DNA of 64,000 nt from Arthrobacter sp. CJ23 (GCF_024741795.1 NZ_CP102950.1:372001-436000); one strand, 5' to 3'; numbered from the stretch's first letter, positions 43,732 to 52,190 are shown. Numbers and translations: made by a program. The notes: generated by a model not told the origin, from the letters alone.

Positions 43732-44223
43732 CTAGCCCCAGCCGAGCTCGTGCAGGCGGTTGTCGCCGATGCCGAAGTGGTGTGCGATCTCGTGGACCAC
43801 GGTGATGACCACCTCGTCAATGACTTCCTGGCGGCTGGTGCAGATGTCCAGGATGGGCTGCCGGAAGATGGTGATCCGGTCCGGAAGGGACCCGGCGTCC
43901 CACCACGAATCCCGTTCCGTGAGGGGCACGCCCTCGTACAGGCCCAGCAGCACCGTGTCCGGATCCTCGTCGGGGTGCGGCACGTAGTCGTCCTCGATGA
44001 AGATGGCCACGTTGTCCATGGCCCGGGCCACCTTCCGCGGGATCAGCAGCAGGGCGTCGCTCACAGCCGCCTCGAAGTCATCCGGCGACATCTCGAACGG
44101 CGCCTGCGGCTCCCATTCGGGCGCTGCATCTCCGGCAGCAGCCTCCGCGGCGGCCGGCAGCGGCGAGGAAGCGCGCTCGCCGTCGGGAACGATCGGGAGG
44201 CCGGGAGGCAGGTTCGCGGGCAT
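43732..44223 (-). CDS. Metallopeptidase family protein (zinicin-like)
   Basis: A 163-residue protein with an N-terminal Ala/Pro-rich part and a compact C-terminal metallopeptidase-like domain: MSPDDFEAAVSDALLLIPRKVARAMDNVAIFIEDDY and VITVVHEIAHHFGIGDNRLHELGWG, with the zinc motif HEIAHH. Such proteins are common and uncharacterised in actinobacteria. It lies 10 bases upstream of the CDF gene on the same strand, so the two are likely cotranscribed. Confidence 0.85.
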   Translation of the reverse strand: MPANLPPGLPIVPDGERASSPLPAAAEAAAGDAAPEWEPQAPFEMSPDDFEAAVSDALLLIPRKVARAMDNVAIFIEDDYVPHPDEDPDTVLLGLYEGVPLTERDSWWDAGSLPDRITIFRQPILDICTSRQEVIDEVVITVVHEIAHHFGIGDNRLHELGWG

Positions 44224-44334
44224 GATCCGACTCTAGTCTGCGTGCGGGCGCCGCGCACTGCCCCGGAAAATGGGCGTTCGGCGCGCTCCTCGGCGACTCT
44301 GGGCCGCGAACAGGTGTTGGTTCATAATCGAGCC

Positions 44335-45021
44335 ATGAGAATGGCCGGAATTCTCCCCGAAGACGCGCCGGACCCTCGTGTCGAGCTGGCTGGGCGCCTC
44401 AAGCTCCTGCCCATCCCGGTGATGGGACTTGTGCCCCAGCCCTCGCTGGAGGACACGGATACGGTCGGTCTGGCATACGGCCACGACGATCGTGGCTACA
44501 GCGAAATGACAGCGAGCGTCACCTATACGGTCTGGCGAAACCCGAACGACCGCTCCGACCCAATAAACCTCGCGGACCTCGACGAGCAGACGCGCAGGGC
44601 GATCGAGGACGTTCCGCCCTGGCCGCGACCCGCGTGGCTGGTGGAGCAAGTGGCGCGAATGCGCTATCCGCAGCTATGGGAGGCCGTGCGAACTACCTGG
44701 CACCGCGACCCATCCGGGCGTTCATCGGTCCGCAGCGTGCTGCTCGACCACGTCAACTACATCCTCATGAATCAGTACCGGCACGAGCCCGGACTGGGCG
44801 GCAACCCTTGGGACATGCCCGGACCGGTAGTGACCGAGCGAATGATCAACGATCAGGTCGGTGTCCTCGTCAACGGCGTTGAAGTATCCGCCGCGGAAAT
44901 CGACACCGACCCGTTCGTCTACGGCATCGGCGCTGAACTGGCAGGCGGTGGCGTGGTGACAGCAGTGCTTCCACGCGCCGAGCTCGAGCGCATCCAGATC
45001 CAGTTCGCGAGGCGCAGATAG
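44335..45021 (+). CDS. Hypothetical protein
   Basis: A 228-residue soluble protein starting MRMAGILPEDAPDPRVELAGRLKLLP. I do not recognise a domain. Notable features are VTYTVWRNPNDRSDPINLADLDEQTRRAI and a C-terminal strand-rich stretch. It is the first gene of a block of less GC-rich genes; a longer upstream frame overlaps the metallopeptidase gene antisense and is not coding. Confidence 0.65.
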   Translation: MRMAGILPEDAPDPRVELAGRLKLLPIPVMGLVPQPSLEDTDTVGLAYGHDDRGYSEMTASVTYTVWRNPNDRSDPINLADLDEQTRRAIEDVPPWPRPAWLVEQVARMRYPQLWEAVRTTWHRDPSGRSSVRSVLLDHVNYILMNQYRHEPGLGGNPWDMPGPVVTERMINDQVGVLVNGVEVSAAEIDTDPFVYGIGAELAGGGVVTAVLPRAELERIQIQFARRR

Positions 45022-45078
45022 CCACCGCAGCCGGGGAATCCCAACCGGTACCGGGAACGCAGATCCGCGCTCGTTGCC

Positions 45079-45567
45079 TCATCTTGGATCGGCATCTGGA
45101 CTCGCGGGCGGATCTCCTCGGTATGCCCGGGATGCTGCGATGATGCGCTGAACGGTTGCCATTGTGGCCACCAATTCGTTTTCGCCCAAGGCTTTCCCGA
45201 CCGTGTCGGCCCACTGGTGTTGTGCTTGTTGTAACTGGGTAATTGTTTCTCGCCCCGCCGGGGTTGGCCGGAGGAGTTGTGCTCGTTGGTGACGTGGATT
45301 CTCCAGGTACTCGGCCCATTTCTTTTCGACGAGGATGTCGGCGCTTCGTTGCACGCTCTGGCGTGCCAGTCCCAGTCCGACGCGGCGCGCGATCTCGGAA
45401 ACCGTCAGGGGCTCATCCAGCGTTGCTCCGAGGACTTGCCACCAGGCAGGGGTGAGTCCGGCTGGTTCTGCTATGTCGCGGGCAGCTGCAAGGAACTCGC
45501 CGTTGAGCTCAAAGATCGGGAGAACCAGATTCGTCAGGGCCTCACCGTCAGCAGATCGCTCGCTCAT
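45079..45567 (-). CDS. MarR family regulator
   Basis: A 162-residue winged-helix regulator of the MarR family. Core sequence: GLTPAWWQVLGATLDEPLTVSEIARRVGLGLARQSVQRSADILVEKKWAEYLENPRHQRAQLLRPTPAGRETITQLQQAQHQW, with DNA-binding helix and wing. It starts at 45567, overlapping the DJ-1 gene stop (ATGA), and is the second gene of that pair. It most likely represses the operon through the palindromes at 46199-46243. Confidence 0.9.
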   Translation of the reverse strand: MSERSADGEALTNLVLPIFELNGEFLAAARDIAEPAGLTPAWWQVLGATLDEPLTVSEIARRVGLGLARQSVQRSADILVEKKWAEYLENPRHQRAQLLRPTPAGRETITQLQQAQHQWADTVGKALGENELVATMATVQRIIAASRAYRGDPPASPDADPR

Positions 45568-46178
45568 TTGGACGTGCCGATGAGCTGGTCGAAGTACTTC
45601 TTCTCTCCGGTTGTGTGCAGCCCGTACCATGCGTCAGTGATCGGCTGGGGGAAGAGCTCGAGTCGTTCAAATATGGCTTTGGCGAAATCGATGGGAGCTG
45701 TCGCGGGTGCTGTGATCAGAGTGCCGTCCGACACGGTCTTCTCTGACCGATAGTGGTCCCCTTCGTTGTACCCGGGAGTGCCGAGCAGGAATTCGGGGGC
45801 ATTACTTGTGTGGGCCCTGTCGTTCAGAAGCCCAGAACGAGCCAGCCCAAGCGTGGCTCCGCAGATCGCCGCTACGGGTGTACCTTCGGCCAGCAGGTCT
45901 TCGGCGAAGCTGAGGATGGCATCGTGATCACTGCTCCAGGTATCAGCCCCTGGGAGGATCAGCATGCCAACATCATCAGGGTTGAGTTCACTGACATGCG
46001 TATCAGGGAGAACTTGCAGGCCACCCATGGTCCTGACGGGCTTTCCTTGACTGTCTGATGCGACGACAAGTCTGAATCTACCGGGCATGGTTTGCTCGGC
46101 CATCGTGATGCCAGCGATGACGTAGCCATACTCCCAATCGGCCATGGTGTCAGTTGCGTAAAGAACCACATTCTTCAT
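45564..46178 (-). CDS. DJ-1/PfpI family protein
   Basis: A 204-residue DJ-1/PfpI superfamily protein. The nucleophile elbow is AAICGATLGLA with Cys106, and Glu16 (TMADWEYGYV) is in the position that tunes that cysteine in the family. It may be a glyoxalase, chaperone or protease-like enzyme; the sequence does not discriminate. It is cotranscribed with the MarR gene that follows, and its promoter carries two palindromes. Confidence 0.88.
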   Translation of the reverse strand: MKNVVLYATDTMADWEYGYVIAGITMAEQTMPGRFRLVVASDSQGKPVRTMGGLQVLPDTHVSELNPDDVGMLILPGADTWSSDHDAILSFAEDLLAEGTPVAAICGATLGLARSGLLNDRAHTSNAPEFLLGTPGYNEGDHYRSEKTVSDGTLITAPATAPIDFAKAIFERLELFPQPITDAWYGLHTTGEKKYFDQLIGTSK

Positions 46179-46198
46179 TGTTGCCCTACCCCTAAATT

Positions 46199-46243
46199 TG
46201 ACAGCGTCCTGTCATTATCACCTGATTGACAGCATGCTGTCAA
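46199..46243. promoter_or_regulatory. Two palindromic MarR operators
   Basis: TGACAGCGTCCTGTCA (46199-46214) and the perfect 18-bp palindrome TTGACAGCATGCTGTCAA (46226-46243) share the half-site TGACAG and have centres 28 bp apart. They lie just upstream of the DJ-1 gene and fit binding sites for the MarR protein. Confidence 0.75.
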
Positions 46244-46323
46244 AAGGCGTGTCCAGGCGGCTCGAGCATGAACGGGAATTGGTGGCGTTGAGGGCATACA
46301 GGCTGGTGCCCGGTATGCGATCG

Positions 46324-47145
46324 CTAGCCGGGCGTTCCGTCGCGCTCCTTCTGAGCGAGCTGCTGTAGTTGCCATTCATGCACGTCGGCCAGCCAATCCA
46401 ATGTGGCCGATGGGCCGACCCGCGGGTCGTTGGTAACACCGCCGTCTCGCAGGTTCTGCACGTACGCGCGATCTTGTGTGATTCGTGCTCGTAGCTGCTC
46501 AGCTCCGCCTACTGAGCCGTGGCCGGGGATGACCACATCAACGTCGCCGGCCACGCTCTCGAGCAGCCGCAGCGCGGCGAGGTAGTCCTCGAGCGGGTCC
46601 GTGGCCTCCAGGTCGAGGAACGGCATCAGGATGTCAGAAAGCATGTCGCCGGCAACCAGGACGCCGCGCTCCTCGATCAACAGCGCCGCATGGCCCGGGG
46701 CGTGGGCCTGATGCTCGATGATCCGGACTTTGGGGCCCTCCCAAGGAATCTGCGCAGTACCGGCGGGCAGGCCGGTGATGAGACCGAGCAGATCCATCGG
46801 GATATCCTCGGCGTACTCCGGCGGTAGTACCTCGGCAACGCGGGCCTTCCAGTCCACATTCGACAGCAGGTCTTGGATAGAGGCCGCGCAGCGGGCTGTA
46901 CCGTAACGGGGCGCGTCGCCGAAGTTCGCGTGCCAGAGAACGTGGTCCCAATCGGGATGCGTCGAGAAGCCTGCGACGACGGGCTGGCCCAACTCGCGAA
47001 GCTCGCTCGCGAGGGCCGCCATTTCGTCGCCCGTTATGCCGGGGTCGATGAGCAACACACCGTCCCGGCCCTGGACCACAATGGAATTGCTCTGGATGAA
47101 CTCGCTCTCGTGAACTAGAACGCCCTCAGCGACTTGCTTCAGCAT
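46324..47145 (-). CDS. MBL fold metallo-hydrolase
   Basis: A 273-residue metallo-beta-lactamase fold hydrolase. The metal motif reads THPDWDH (His63, Asp65, Asp67, His68), where the second His of the canonical HxHxDH is replaced by Asp; further ligands are APGHAALL, LVAGDML and IPGHG. The start at 47145 keeps the family N-terminus. The substrate is unknown. It diverges from the GNAT gene at 47279. Confidence 0.88.
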   Translation of the reverse strand: MLKQVAEGVLVHESEFIQSNSIVVQGRDGVLLIDPGITGDEMAALASELRELGQPVVAGFSTHPDWDHVLWHANFGDAPRYGTARCAASIQDLLSNVDWKARVAEVLPPEYAEDIPMDLLGLITGLPAGTAQIPWEGPKVRIIEHQAHAPGHAALLIEERGVLVAGDMLSDILMPFLDLEATDPLEDYLAALRLLESVAGDVDVVIPGHGSVGGAEQLRARITQDRAYVQNLRDGGVTNDPRVGPSATLDWLADVHEWQLQQLAQKERDGTPG

Positions 47146-47278
47146 GAAGCCCCTCGGATTGTGGTTTGCAACCGCTTGTCGAGACGGTAATACCTGGCGG
47201 CAGAAGATTGCAAGCACTATCCCCCGACGGCACCACATGGTATTTGCCGAGTGGTCGCAGGCAGACAAAAATGAGGTC

Positions 47279-47737
47279 ATGACAATCTTCCGGGCCGGAC
47301 CCGAGCACGCCGAGATTGCAGGCCGGCTACTCTATGATTTCAACTCTGAATTCGAAACTCCGACTCCGGAAGCTGCCGAGTTCACGCGCCGCTTCACGCA
47401 ACTGCTGGAACGCGACGACGTCATGGTGCTTCTGTCCGGCAATGTGCTGGATCCCACGGGGTTCGCCTTCCTGACGCTACGTCCGACCCCGTATTCCGAC
47501 GGTCCACTCGCGCAACTCGAGGAACTCTATGTCAGACCTGAGCTGCGCGGCTCAGGCATCGGAACCGCCCTGCTGCAGGAGATTGACGCAAGGGTGCGCG
47601 AGGTCGGCTGCGAGGAGATCCACATCAACGTCGACGAGATCGACCATGACACGCGTCGCTTCTACGAGCGTCACGGCTTCGTCAACATCCAGCCGGGCGA
47701 AGACTATCGAATGCTCTGCTACCTCCGCGAGCTCTGA
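47279..47737 (+). CDS. GNAT family N-acetyltransferase
   Basis: A 152-residue GNAT-fold acetyltransferase starting MTIFRAGPEHAEIAGRLLYDFN. The acetyl-CoA site is EELYVRPELRGSGIGTALLQEI, and the C-terminal strand is DHDTRRFYERHGFVNI. It resembles aminoglycoside 3-N- or 6'-N-type and other small-molecule acetyltransferases, but resistance cannot be claimed. The composition is less GC-rich than flanking genes. Confidence 0.88.
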   Translation: MTIFRAGPEHAEIAGRLLYDFNSEFETPTPEAAEFTRRFTQLLERDDVMVLLSGNVLDPTGFAFLTLRPTPYSDGPLAQLEELYVRPELRGSGIGTALLQEIDARVREVGCEEIHINVDEIDHDTRRFYERHGFVNIQPGEDYRMLCYLREL

Positions 47738-47834
47738 GCGGAGATCCTCCCGGTTCACCGGAGTGGTGAGATACACGGCCCTCGGCCAACCATTGACGCC
47801 GCCTGCCCCGGAAGATACAGTTTCCCGGGGCTCA

Positions 47835-47848
47835 GTTATACGCATAAC
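47835..47848. promoter_or_regulatory. Candidate LacI-type operator
   Basis: GTTAT-ACGC-ATAAC is an inverted repeat ending 31 bases before the regulator ATG at 47880, the position expected for an autoregulatory LacI site. Confidence 0.4.
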
Positions 47849-47879
47849 CTACGCACTGGCCCACCTCCCGACGCTCCAA

Positions 47880-48959
47880 ATGACAGGCTCCGCGATGACC
47901 CGCCCAGGCTTCAGGTCCGGCCCCACGATGCACGACGTCGCGGCCGCTGCCGGGGTTTCGCAGGCCACGGTCTCGCTGGTCCTCAACGACGCCGGCGGGG
48001 CCCGGTTCTCGGAGGAAACCCGCCAACGCGTGCACCAGGCCGCGGTCCAACTGGGCTACCGGACCAACGCCCACGCCAAGGTCCTGCGCGACGGCGTGGC
48101 CGGGATGATCGGCTTCGTGGGCGACTCCGTGGCAACCACGCCCTTCGCCGGCAAGATCATCGAGGGCGCCCAGGCCCGGGCCTGGGAAGCCGGCCTGCTG
48201 CTGCTCACGGTGAACACGGCGGGCGACCGGGACCTCGAAGCCGCGTCGCTGGAGGCCATGCTCTCCTACAAGGTGGCCGGGGTGGTCTACGCGTCCATGT
48301 TCCACCGCATCGTGGACGTGCCGCCCGTCCTGGGTGAGGTCCCCGCCGTCGTGCTCAACTCGCAGGACCGCGCCGGACGCTTCCCCAGCATCGCCCCTTC
48401 GGAGGAGCTGGGCGGTTACACCGCCACCCGGACGCTCATCGACGCCGGCCACCGCCGGATTGCCTTCATCAACATCGGGCGCGTCGAGGATGGGCTGCCG
48501 GCCGTCGTCGGGCGCCTTGCAGGGTACCGCCGCGCGCTCGAGGAGGCCGGGCTGCCCGCCCTGCCCGCGCTGTACAAGACCGGCGACGGGCACGAGGACG
48601 GCGGCTACCGCAACACCCTGGAACTCATGGCCGGGCCCACCCCGCCCACGGCCATTTTCTGCGGCAACGACCGCACGGCCTGGGGAGCCTACCAGGCGCT
48701 CGCCACGCTGGGCCTGGGCATCCCCGGCGACGTCTCCGTGGTGGGTTTCGACAACCAGGAATCCCTGGCACCGCACCTGCGGCCGGGCCTGACCACCCTG
48801 GAACTGCCCCTCCTGGAGATGGGGCGCCGGGCCGTTGAGCTGATCCTCGACGGCGCAGAGGCCACCGGCCGCACCGAACTTCTGGAATGCCCGCTGATCG
48901 AACGCGATTCCGTGGGCCCGCCAGCGCACCTCCCCAACCAACGAACAGGAACCGCATGA
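47880..48959 (+). CDS. LacI family regulator
   Basis: A 359-residue LacI-type regulator. The N-terminal HTH is PTMHDVAAAAGVSQATVSLVLNDAGGARFSEETRQRVHQAAVQLGYRTNAHAKVL, followed by the periplasmic-binding-like sugar domain with IGFVGDSVATTPF, GHRRIAFINIG and PGDVSVVGFDNQE. ATGs at 47880 and 47895 are both possible; there is no Shine-Dalgarno sequence. Its stop overlaps the sugar kinase start (ATGA), so regulator and kinase form one operon, probably induced by the kinase's sugar. Confidence 0.92.
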   Translation: MTGSAMTRPGFRSGPTMHDVAAAAGVSQATVSLVLNDAGGARFSEETRQRVHQAAVQLGYRTNAHAKVLRDGVAGMIGFVGDSVATTPFAGKIIEGAQARAWEAGLLLLTVNTAGDRDLEAASLEAMLSYKVAGVVYASMFHRIVDVPPVLGEVPAVVLNSQDRAGRFPSIAPSEELGGYTATRTLIDAGHRRIAFINIGRVEDGLPAVVGRLAGYRRALEEAGLPALPALYKTGDGHEDGGYRNTLELMAGPTPPTAIFCGNDRTAWGAYQALATLGLGIPGDVSVVGFDNQESLAPHLRPGLTTLELPLLEMGRRAVELILDGAEATGRTELLECPLIERDSVGPPAHLPNQRTGTA

Positions 48960-49879
48960 CCGCCACCCCAACTTCCGCGCCCGAGCCCCTCGACGTCGTC
49001 GTGGTGGGCGAGGCACTGATCGACATCGTGCACAGCCCCGAAGGCCAGCGGGAGTACCCCGGTGGCTCCCCGGCCAACGTGGCCTACGGACTCGGCCGCC
49101 TGGACGTCAAGGCCGGGCTGCTCACCGCCGTTGGGCGCGACGCCCGCGGCCAGGCGATCGCCGCCCACCTGGAAAGCGCCGGCGTGGTGCTGCTTCCCGG
49201 CTCGCAGTCGCTGGCCCGGACGGCGACGGCGACGGCGGACATCGCCGCGGACGGTTCGGCCGAGTACACCTTCGAGATCGAATGGGACCTGGCCCCCATC
49301 GCCCTGCCATACGCCCCCAAGGTGCTCCACACGGGCTCGATCGCCACATTCCTGGCCCCCGGCGCCAGCGTGGTCAAGAGCCTCCTGGAGCAGGCGCAGG
49401 GCGGCTGCATGGTCACCTACGACCCCAACATCCGCACGGACCTGCTCGGCAGCCACCACGAGGCGCTGGGGATCTTCGAGGAGCTCGTGCCGCTCACCGA
49501 CGTCGTGAAAATGAGCGACGACGACGCCCGCTGGCTGTACCCGGGCAAGGACCTTGAGGACACGGCCAGGCACATCCTCGGCCTCGGTGCGGACCTGTGC
49601 GTGGTGACCCGCGGCTCGGAAGGCTCGCTCATGGCCACGCCGGGCATGCAGCTTAACGTCCCGGCCATCCCGTCCGTGGTGGCAGACACCATCGGCGCCG
49701 GCGACTCCTACATGTCCGCGCTGATCCTCGGCCTGCTGCTGCGCGGCAGCGACGGCCTCGCCCCCACGGTCCTGGAACGGATCGGCACCACTGCCTCCAT
49801 GGCCGCATCCATCACCGTGGGCCGGCCCGGGGCGAACCCGCCCACGCACCGGGAACTGCTCGCAGGGATGGCCAGGTAG
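48956..49879 (+). CDS. PfkB family carbohydrate kinase (fructokinase-like)
   Basis: A 307-residue ribokinase/PfkB-family kinase. The N-terminal substrate motif is VVVGEALIDIVHSPEGQREYPGGSPANVAYGLGRL and the C-terminal ATP/anion-hole motif is VADTIGAGDSYMSALILGLL with the catalytic Asp. The GGSPANVAYGLGRLD wording is typical of fructokinases. It is translationally coupled to the LacI gene, so it probably phosphorylates the sugar sensed by that protein. Confidence 0.9.
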   Translation: MTATPTSAPEPLDVVVVGEALIDIVHSPEGQREYPGGSPANVAYGLGRLDVKAGLLTAVGRDARGQAIAAHLESAGVVLLPGSQSLARTATATADIAADGSAEYTFEIEWDLAPIALPYAPKVLHTGSIATFLAPGASVVKSLLEQAQGGCMVTYDPNIRTDLLGSHHEALGIFEELVPLTDVVKMSDDDARWLYPGKDLEDTARHILGLGADLCVVTRGSEGSLMATPGMQLNVPAIPSVVADTIGAGDSYMSALILGLLLRGSDGLAPTVLERIGTTASMAASITVGRPGANPPTHRELLAGMAR

Positions 49880-49906
49880 GCTCGCGCCGAGCCGCGGCGC
49901 AGCCTC

Positions 49907-50848
49907 CTAGAGGGACCTGCGCCGCGTCAGCCCCACGCCGATCAGGCACACCACGCCGCCAATGAGCCCCCAGATCGACGGCACCTCGTTGAGCACGGCC
50001 CAGGAGATCAGGATGGTGGTGCCCGGCACCAGGTAGGTTGTGGCGGCAAGGCGGCCCGCCGAAATGAGCGACAGTGCGTACGCCCACGTGGTGAACGCGA
50101 TCGCCGTGGGGAAGATGCCGAGATAGACCAGCCCCAGGGTTGCCGGCAGCGGCGCGGACTGGACCTCCATGACGAGCTGCCCGGTCCACGGCAGGCAGCA
50201 CACCGCGCCCACCAGGATCCCGAACCAGGTGGCCTGCGCCGCCGTGAACTTGCGCAGCACCGGCTTCTGGATGATCACGCTGACTGCGGCGAGCACGGCG
50301 GCGAGGAGGCAGAGCAGCACGCCGGCCACGTCCGCCGTCGAGCGCTGGCCCGAACCGAGCGCAATCATCGCCACTCCGCCGAACGCCACCACACTGCCGA
50401 TGATCAGCCAGCGCGGAAAGCCCTCCTTGAGCACCACACCGGCCATGACGGCGATCAGGATCGGCGAGACGTTGATCAGCATGGCGCTGGTGCCGGCGTC
50501 GAGCATGTGCTCGGCGGCGTTCAGCGCCACGTTGTAGCCGCCGAACCACATCACGCCATAGGCCAGGATGGGCCCCCACTCGCGCTTGCTGGGCCAGTGC
50601 TCGAGCGTCGGCAGGACCACCAAACCGAGGACGACGGCGGCGACCGCCAGCCGCCCGAGCGTCAGGGAGCCGGGGGAGAAGCTGGGGCCCACCGCTCGGA
50701 TGCCCACGAAGGCGGAGGCCCACAGAACCACGGTCACGACGACGGCGGCGATGCCCAGTTTGCTGATGGGTGCGGCGGGCGCGGGGATGGTGCGCTCCTC
50801 CAGGCCCTTGGAAGGCTGGCCGGGTTCGGCCGGAATGGTGGTTTTCAT
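49907..50848 (-). CDS. EamA/DMT family transporter
   Basis: A 313-residue membrane protein with ten helices in two EamA repeats (VTVVLWASAFVGIRAVGPSFSPG in the first, AVCCLPWTGQLVMEVQS and WAVLNEVPSIWGLIGGVVCLIGV in the second). Members export metabolites such as amino acids or other small solutes; the cargo is unknown. It is separate from the LacI/kinase operon. Confidence 0.9.
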   Translation of the reverse strand: MKTTIPAEPGQPSKGLEERTIPAPAAPISKLGIAAVVVTVVLWASAFVGIRAVGPSFSPGSLTLGRLAVAAVVLGLVVLPTLEHWPSKREWGPILAYGVMWFGGYNVALNAAEHMLDAGTSAMLINVSPILIAVMAGVVLKEGFPRWLIIGSVVAFGGVAMIALGSGQRSTADVAGVLLCLLAAVLAAVSVIIQKPVLRKFTAAQATWFGILVGAVCCLPWTGQLVMEVQSAPLPATLGLVYLGIFPTAIAFTTWAYALSLISAGRLAATTYLVPGTTILISWAVLNEVPSIWGLIGGVVCLIGVGLTRRRSL

Positions 50849-50978
50849 ACAGCCAACTTAGTCCCGCGGGCGCACGCAGGGCTGGCGGAATCCGGACATC
50901 TCAGGGCAAGATCCCGCCAACTTTTCCGGGGCGTTCCAATGGCTCCGGACGCTCGATTTGGGAATATCGATAACTATG

Positions 50979-50994
50979 CTCTAAAGTTTTAGAG
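50979..50994. promoter_or_regulatory. 16-bp palindrome upstream of the EamA gene and tRNA-Glu
   Basis: CTCTAAA-GT-TTTAGAG is a perfect inverted repeat in the 217-bp region between the EamA start and tRNA-Glu. Its AT content contrasts with the surroundings, so it could be an operator or a promoter element for either side. Confidence 0.4.
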
Positions 50995-51065
50995 TCCAGT
51001 TCGGACGAGCGAGAAGCGGAAAAGCGCCCAGCGTTTTGGCCCTCGTAATATCGAACTGAGTTCAG

Positions 51066-51138
51066 GCCCCCATCGTCTAGCGGCCTAGGACACCGCCCTT
51101 TCACGGCGGCGGCACGGGTTCGAATCCCGTTGGGGGTA
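51066..51138 (+). tRNA. tRNA-Glu (TTC)
   Basis: The 73 bases fold with acceptor GCCCCCA/TGGGGGT (one G.U), anticodon stem CCGCC/GGCGG around CTTTCAC, T stem ACGGG/CCCGT with TTCGAAT, and discriminator A. CCA is not encoded. Confidence 0.96.
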
Positions 51139-51221
51139 CGCAAGGAAGTGGTAAAGCCAGTCGAAAAAGTCTGGTAAGCTAGAAGCCTTGAAAAAAACGC
51201 GGTAGCGATACCGCAACGCAA

Positions 51222-51295
51222 GGCCCTGTAGCGCAGTTGGTTAGCGCGCCGCCCTGTCACGGCGGAGGTCGCGGGTTCAAGTCCCGTCAGGGTCG
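51222..51295 (+). tRNA. tRNA-Asp (GTC)
   Basis: The 74 bases fold with acceptor GGCCCTG/CAGGGTC, D stem GCGC/GCGC, anticodon stem CCGCC/GGCGG around CTGTCAC, and T stem GCGGG/CCCGT with TTCAAGT. The discriminator is G, as in aspartate tRNAs. A small hairpin (GCGGTA/TACCGC, 51199-51214) lies between tRNA-Glu and tRNA-Asp. Confidence 0.96.
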
Positions 51296-51343
51296 CTCTG
51301 ATGATCGGAAGAGATTCCAGTCATCATGGTGACATGTCACCTA

Positions 51344-51419
51344 GGCTCTGTAGCTCAGTTGGTAGAGCGTTCGACTGAAAATCGAAAGGTCACCGGATCG
51401 ACGCCGGTCGGAGCCACCA
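51344..51419 (+). tRNA. tRNA-Phe (GAA)
   Basis: The bases fold with acceptor GGCTCTG/CGGAGCC, D stem GCTC/GAGC, anticodon stem TTCGA/TCGAA around CTGAAAA, and T stem ACCGG/CCGGT. The T loop reads ATCGACG, with A instead of T at position 54. CCA follows the discriminator A at 51417-51419. Confidence 0.95.
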
Positions 51420-51571
51420 CTGGGAAGCATCAGTTCTTCGGAACTGGTGCTTTTCTTCATTTAACCGTCTGTCCGGAGCACCTGTTCCCAACCCCTGTTC
51501 AGTGAAGTCCGGCCGGGAGTATTCTGGCCTCGCCGGGCTGGTCATCGCATCGCATTCATACGGGGGACACC

Positions 51572-52072
51572 ATGACACTGATCACACGCCACAGCCGCGT
51601 CGGCGGCCGTTTGCTCCTTGGCGCCATTCTGGCAGCCAGCCTGGCCCTGAGCGCCTGTTCCTTCCCGCAGCCTACAGTCCAGTCCACCCAGACGTCCCCG
51701 CCCTCCTCGGCGGCACCCAGCAGTGCGGCACCGAGCAATGCGGCCACCGACCAGGCGAGCGGCGGTGCCGGCGGCGTCTTCGGCGCTTTCGGCTCGATGA
51801 GCGAGGCCTGCATCGCGGTCAGCGCCACCATGCTCAGCGTCACCATCCTGCCGCTGGCCGGCCTCATGGGCGGAAAGTCCGAGGACGTGGAAAAGGCGCA
51901 GGCCGAGCTGGCCAAGATGCAGGGCCAAGTGCCGGACGAGCTGAAGCCCCACTTCGAGAAACTGAAGGCCTTCACCGAATCGGCAGGCTCCGACTTCAGC
52001 AAATACGGCAGCGGCGAGTTCGAAGAGGCCATGAAACCGATCGAGGACTGGCTGGACAAGAACTGCAAGTAG
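51572..52072 (+). CDS. Hypothetical lipoprotein
   Basis: A 166-residue exported lipoprotein. The signal peptide ends in the lipobox LSAC with Cys29, followed by a Ser/Pro/Ala-rich stretch to about residue 65 and then a helical C-terminal domain (VEKAQAELAKMQGQVPDELKPHFEKLKAFTESAG). I do not recognise a family. A terminator hairpin follows, so it is probably not part of the Asp23 operon. Confidence 0.82.
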   Translation: MTLITRHSRVGGRLLLGAILAASLALSACSFPQPTVQSTQTSPPSSAAPSSAAPSNAATDQASGGAGGVFGAFGSMSEACIAVSATMLSVTILPLAGLMGGKSEDVEKAQAELAKMQGQVPDELKPHFEKLKAFTESAGSDFSKYGSGEFEEAMKPIEDWLDKNCK

Positions 52073-52101
52073 GCGGGCACAGACCGGTCCACGCCGGGTC
52101 C

Positions 52102-52144
52102 AAACGCCGGGTGAAGGGGTACGGCCCCGGCACCCGGCGTTTTG
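52102..52144 (+). terminator. Terminator after the lipoprotein gene
   Basis: AAACGCCGGGT (52102-52112) and ACCCGGCGTTT (52132-52142) are exact complements around a 19-base loop and are followed by a short T-run, a good intrinsic terminator. Confidence 0.8.
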
Positions 52145-52190
52145 TCTGCCTCAGACGTTAGGGTGGTACTCAAGAGAAGGGGAGTGCTCG

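Noticed and set aside
43720..44334. N-terminal extension of the hypothetical protein at 44335
   Set aside because: The extension lies antisense to the metallopeptidase gene and reads as low-complexity shadow; the ATG at 44335 opens the real protein.
46175..46375. Small reverse frame upstream of the DJ-1 gene
   Set aside because: It covers the operator palindromes and has no ribosome-binding site or plausible protein pattern.
47529..47879. N-terminal extension of the LacI gene
   Set aside because: It overlaps the GNAT gene in another frame and is Ser/Arg-rich junk; HTH begins after 47880.
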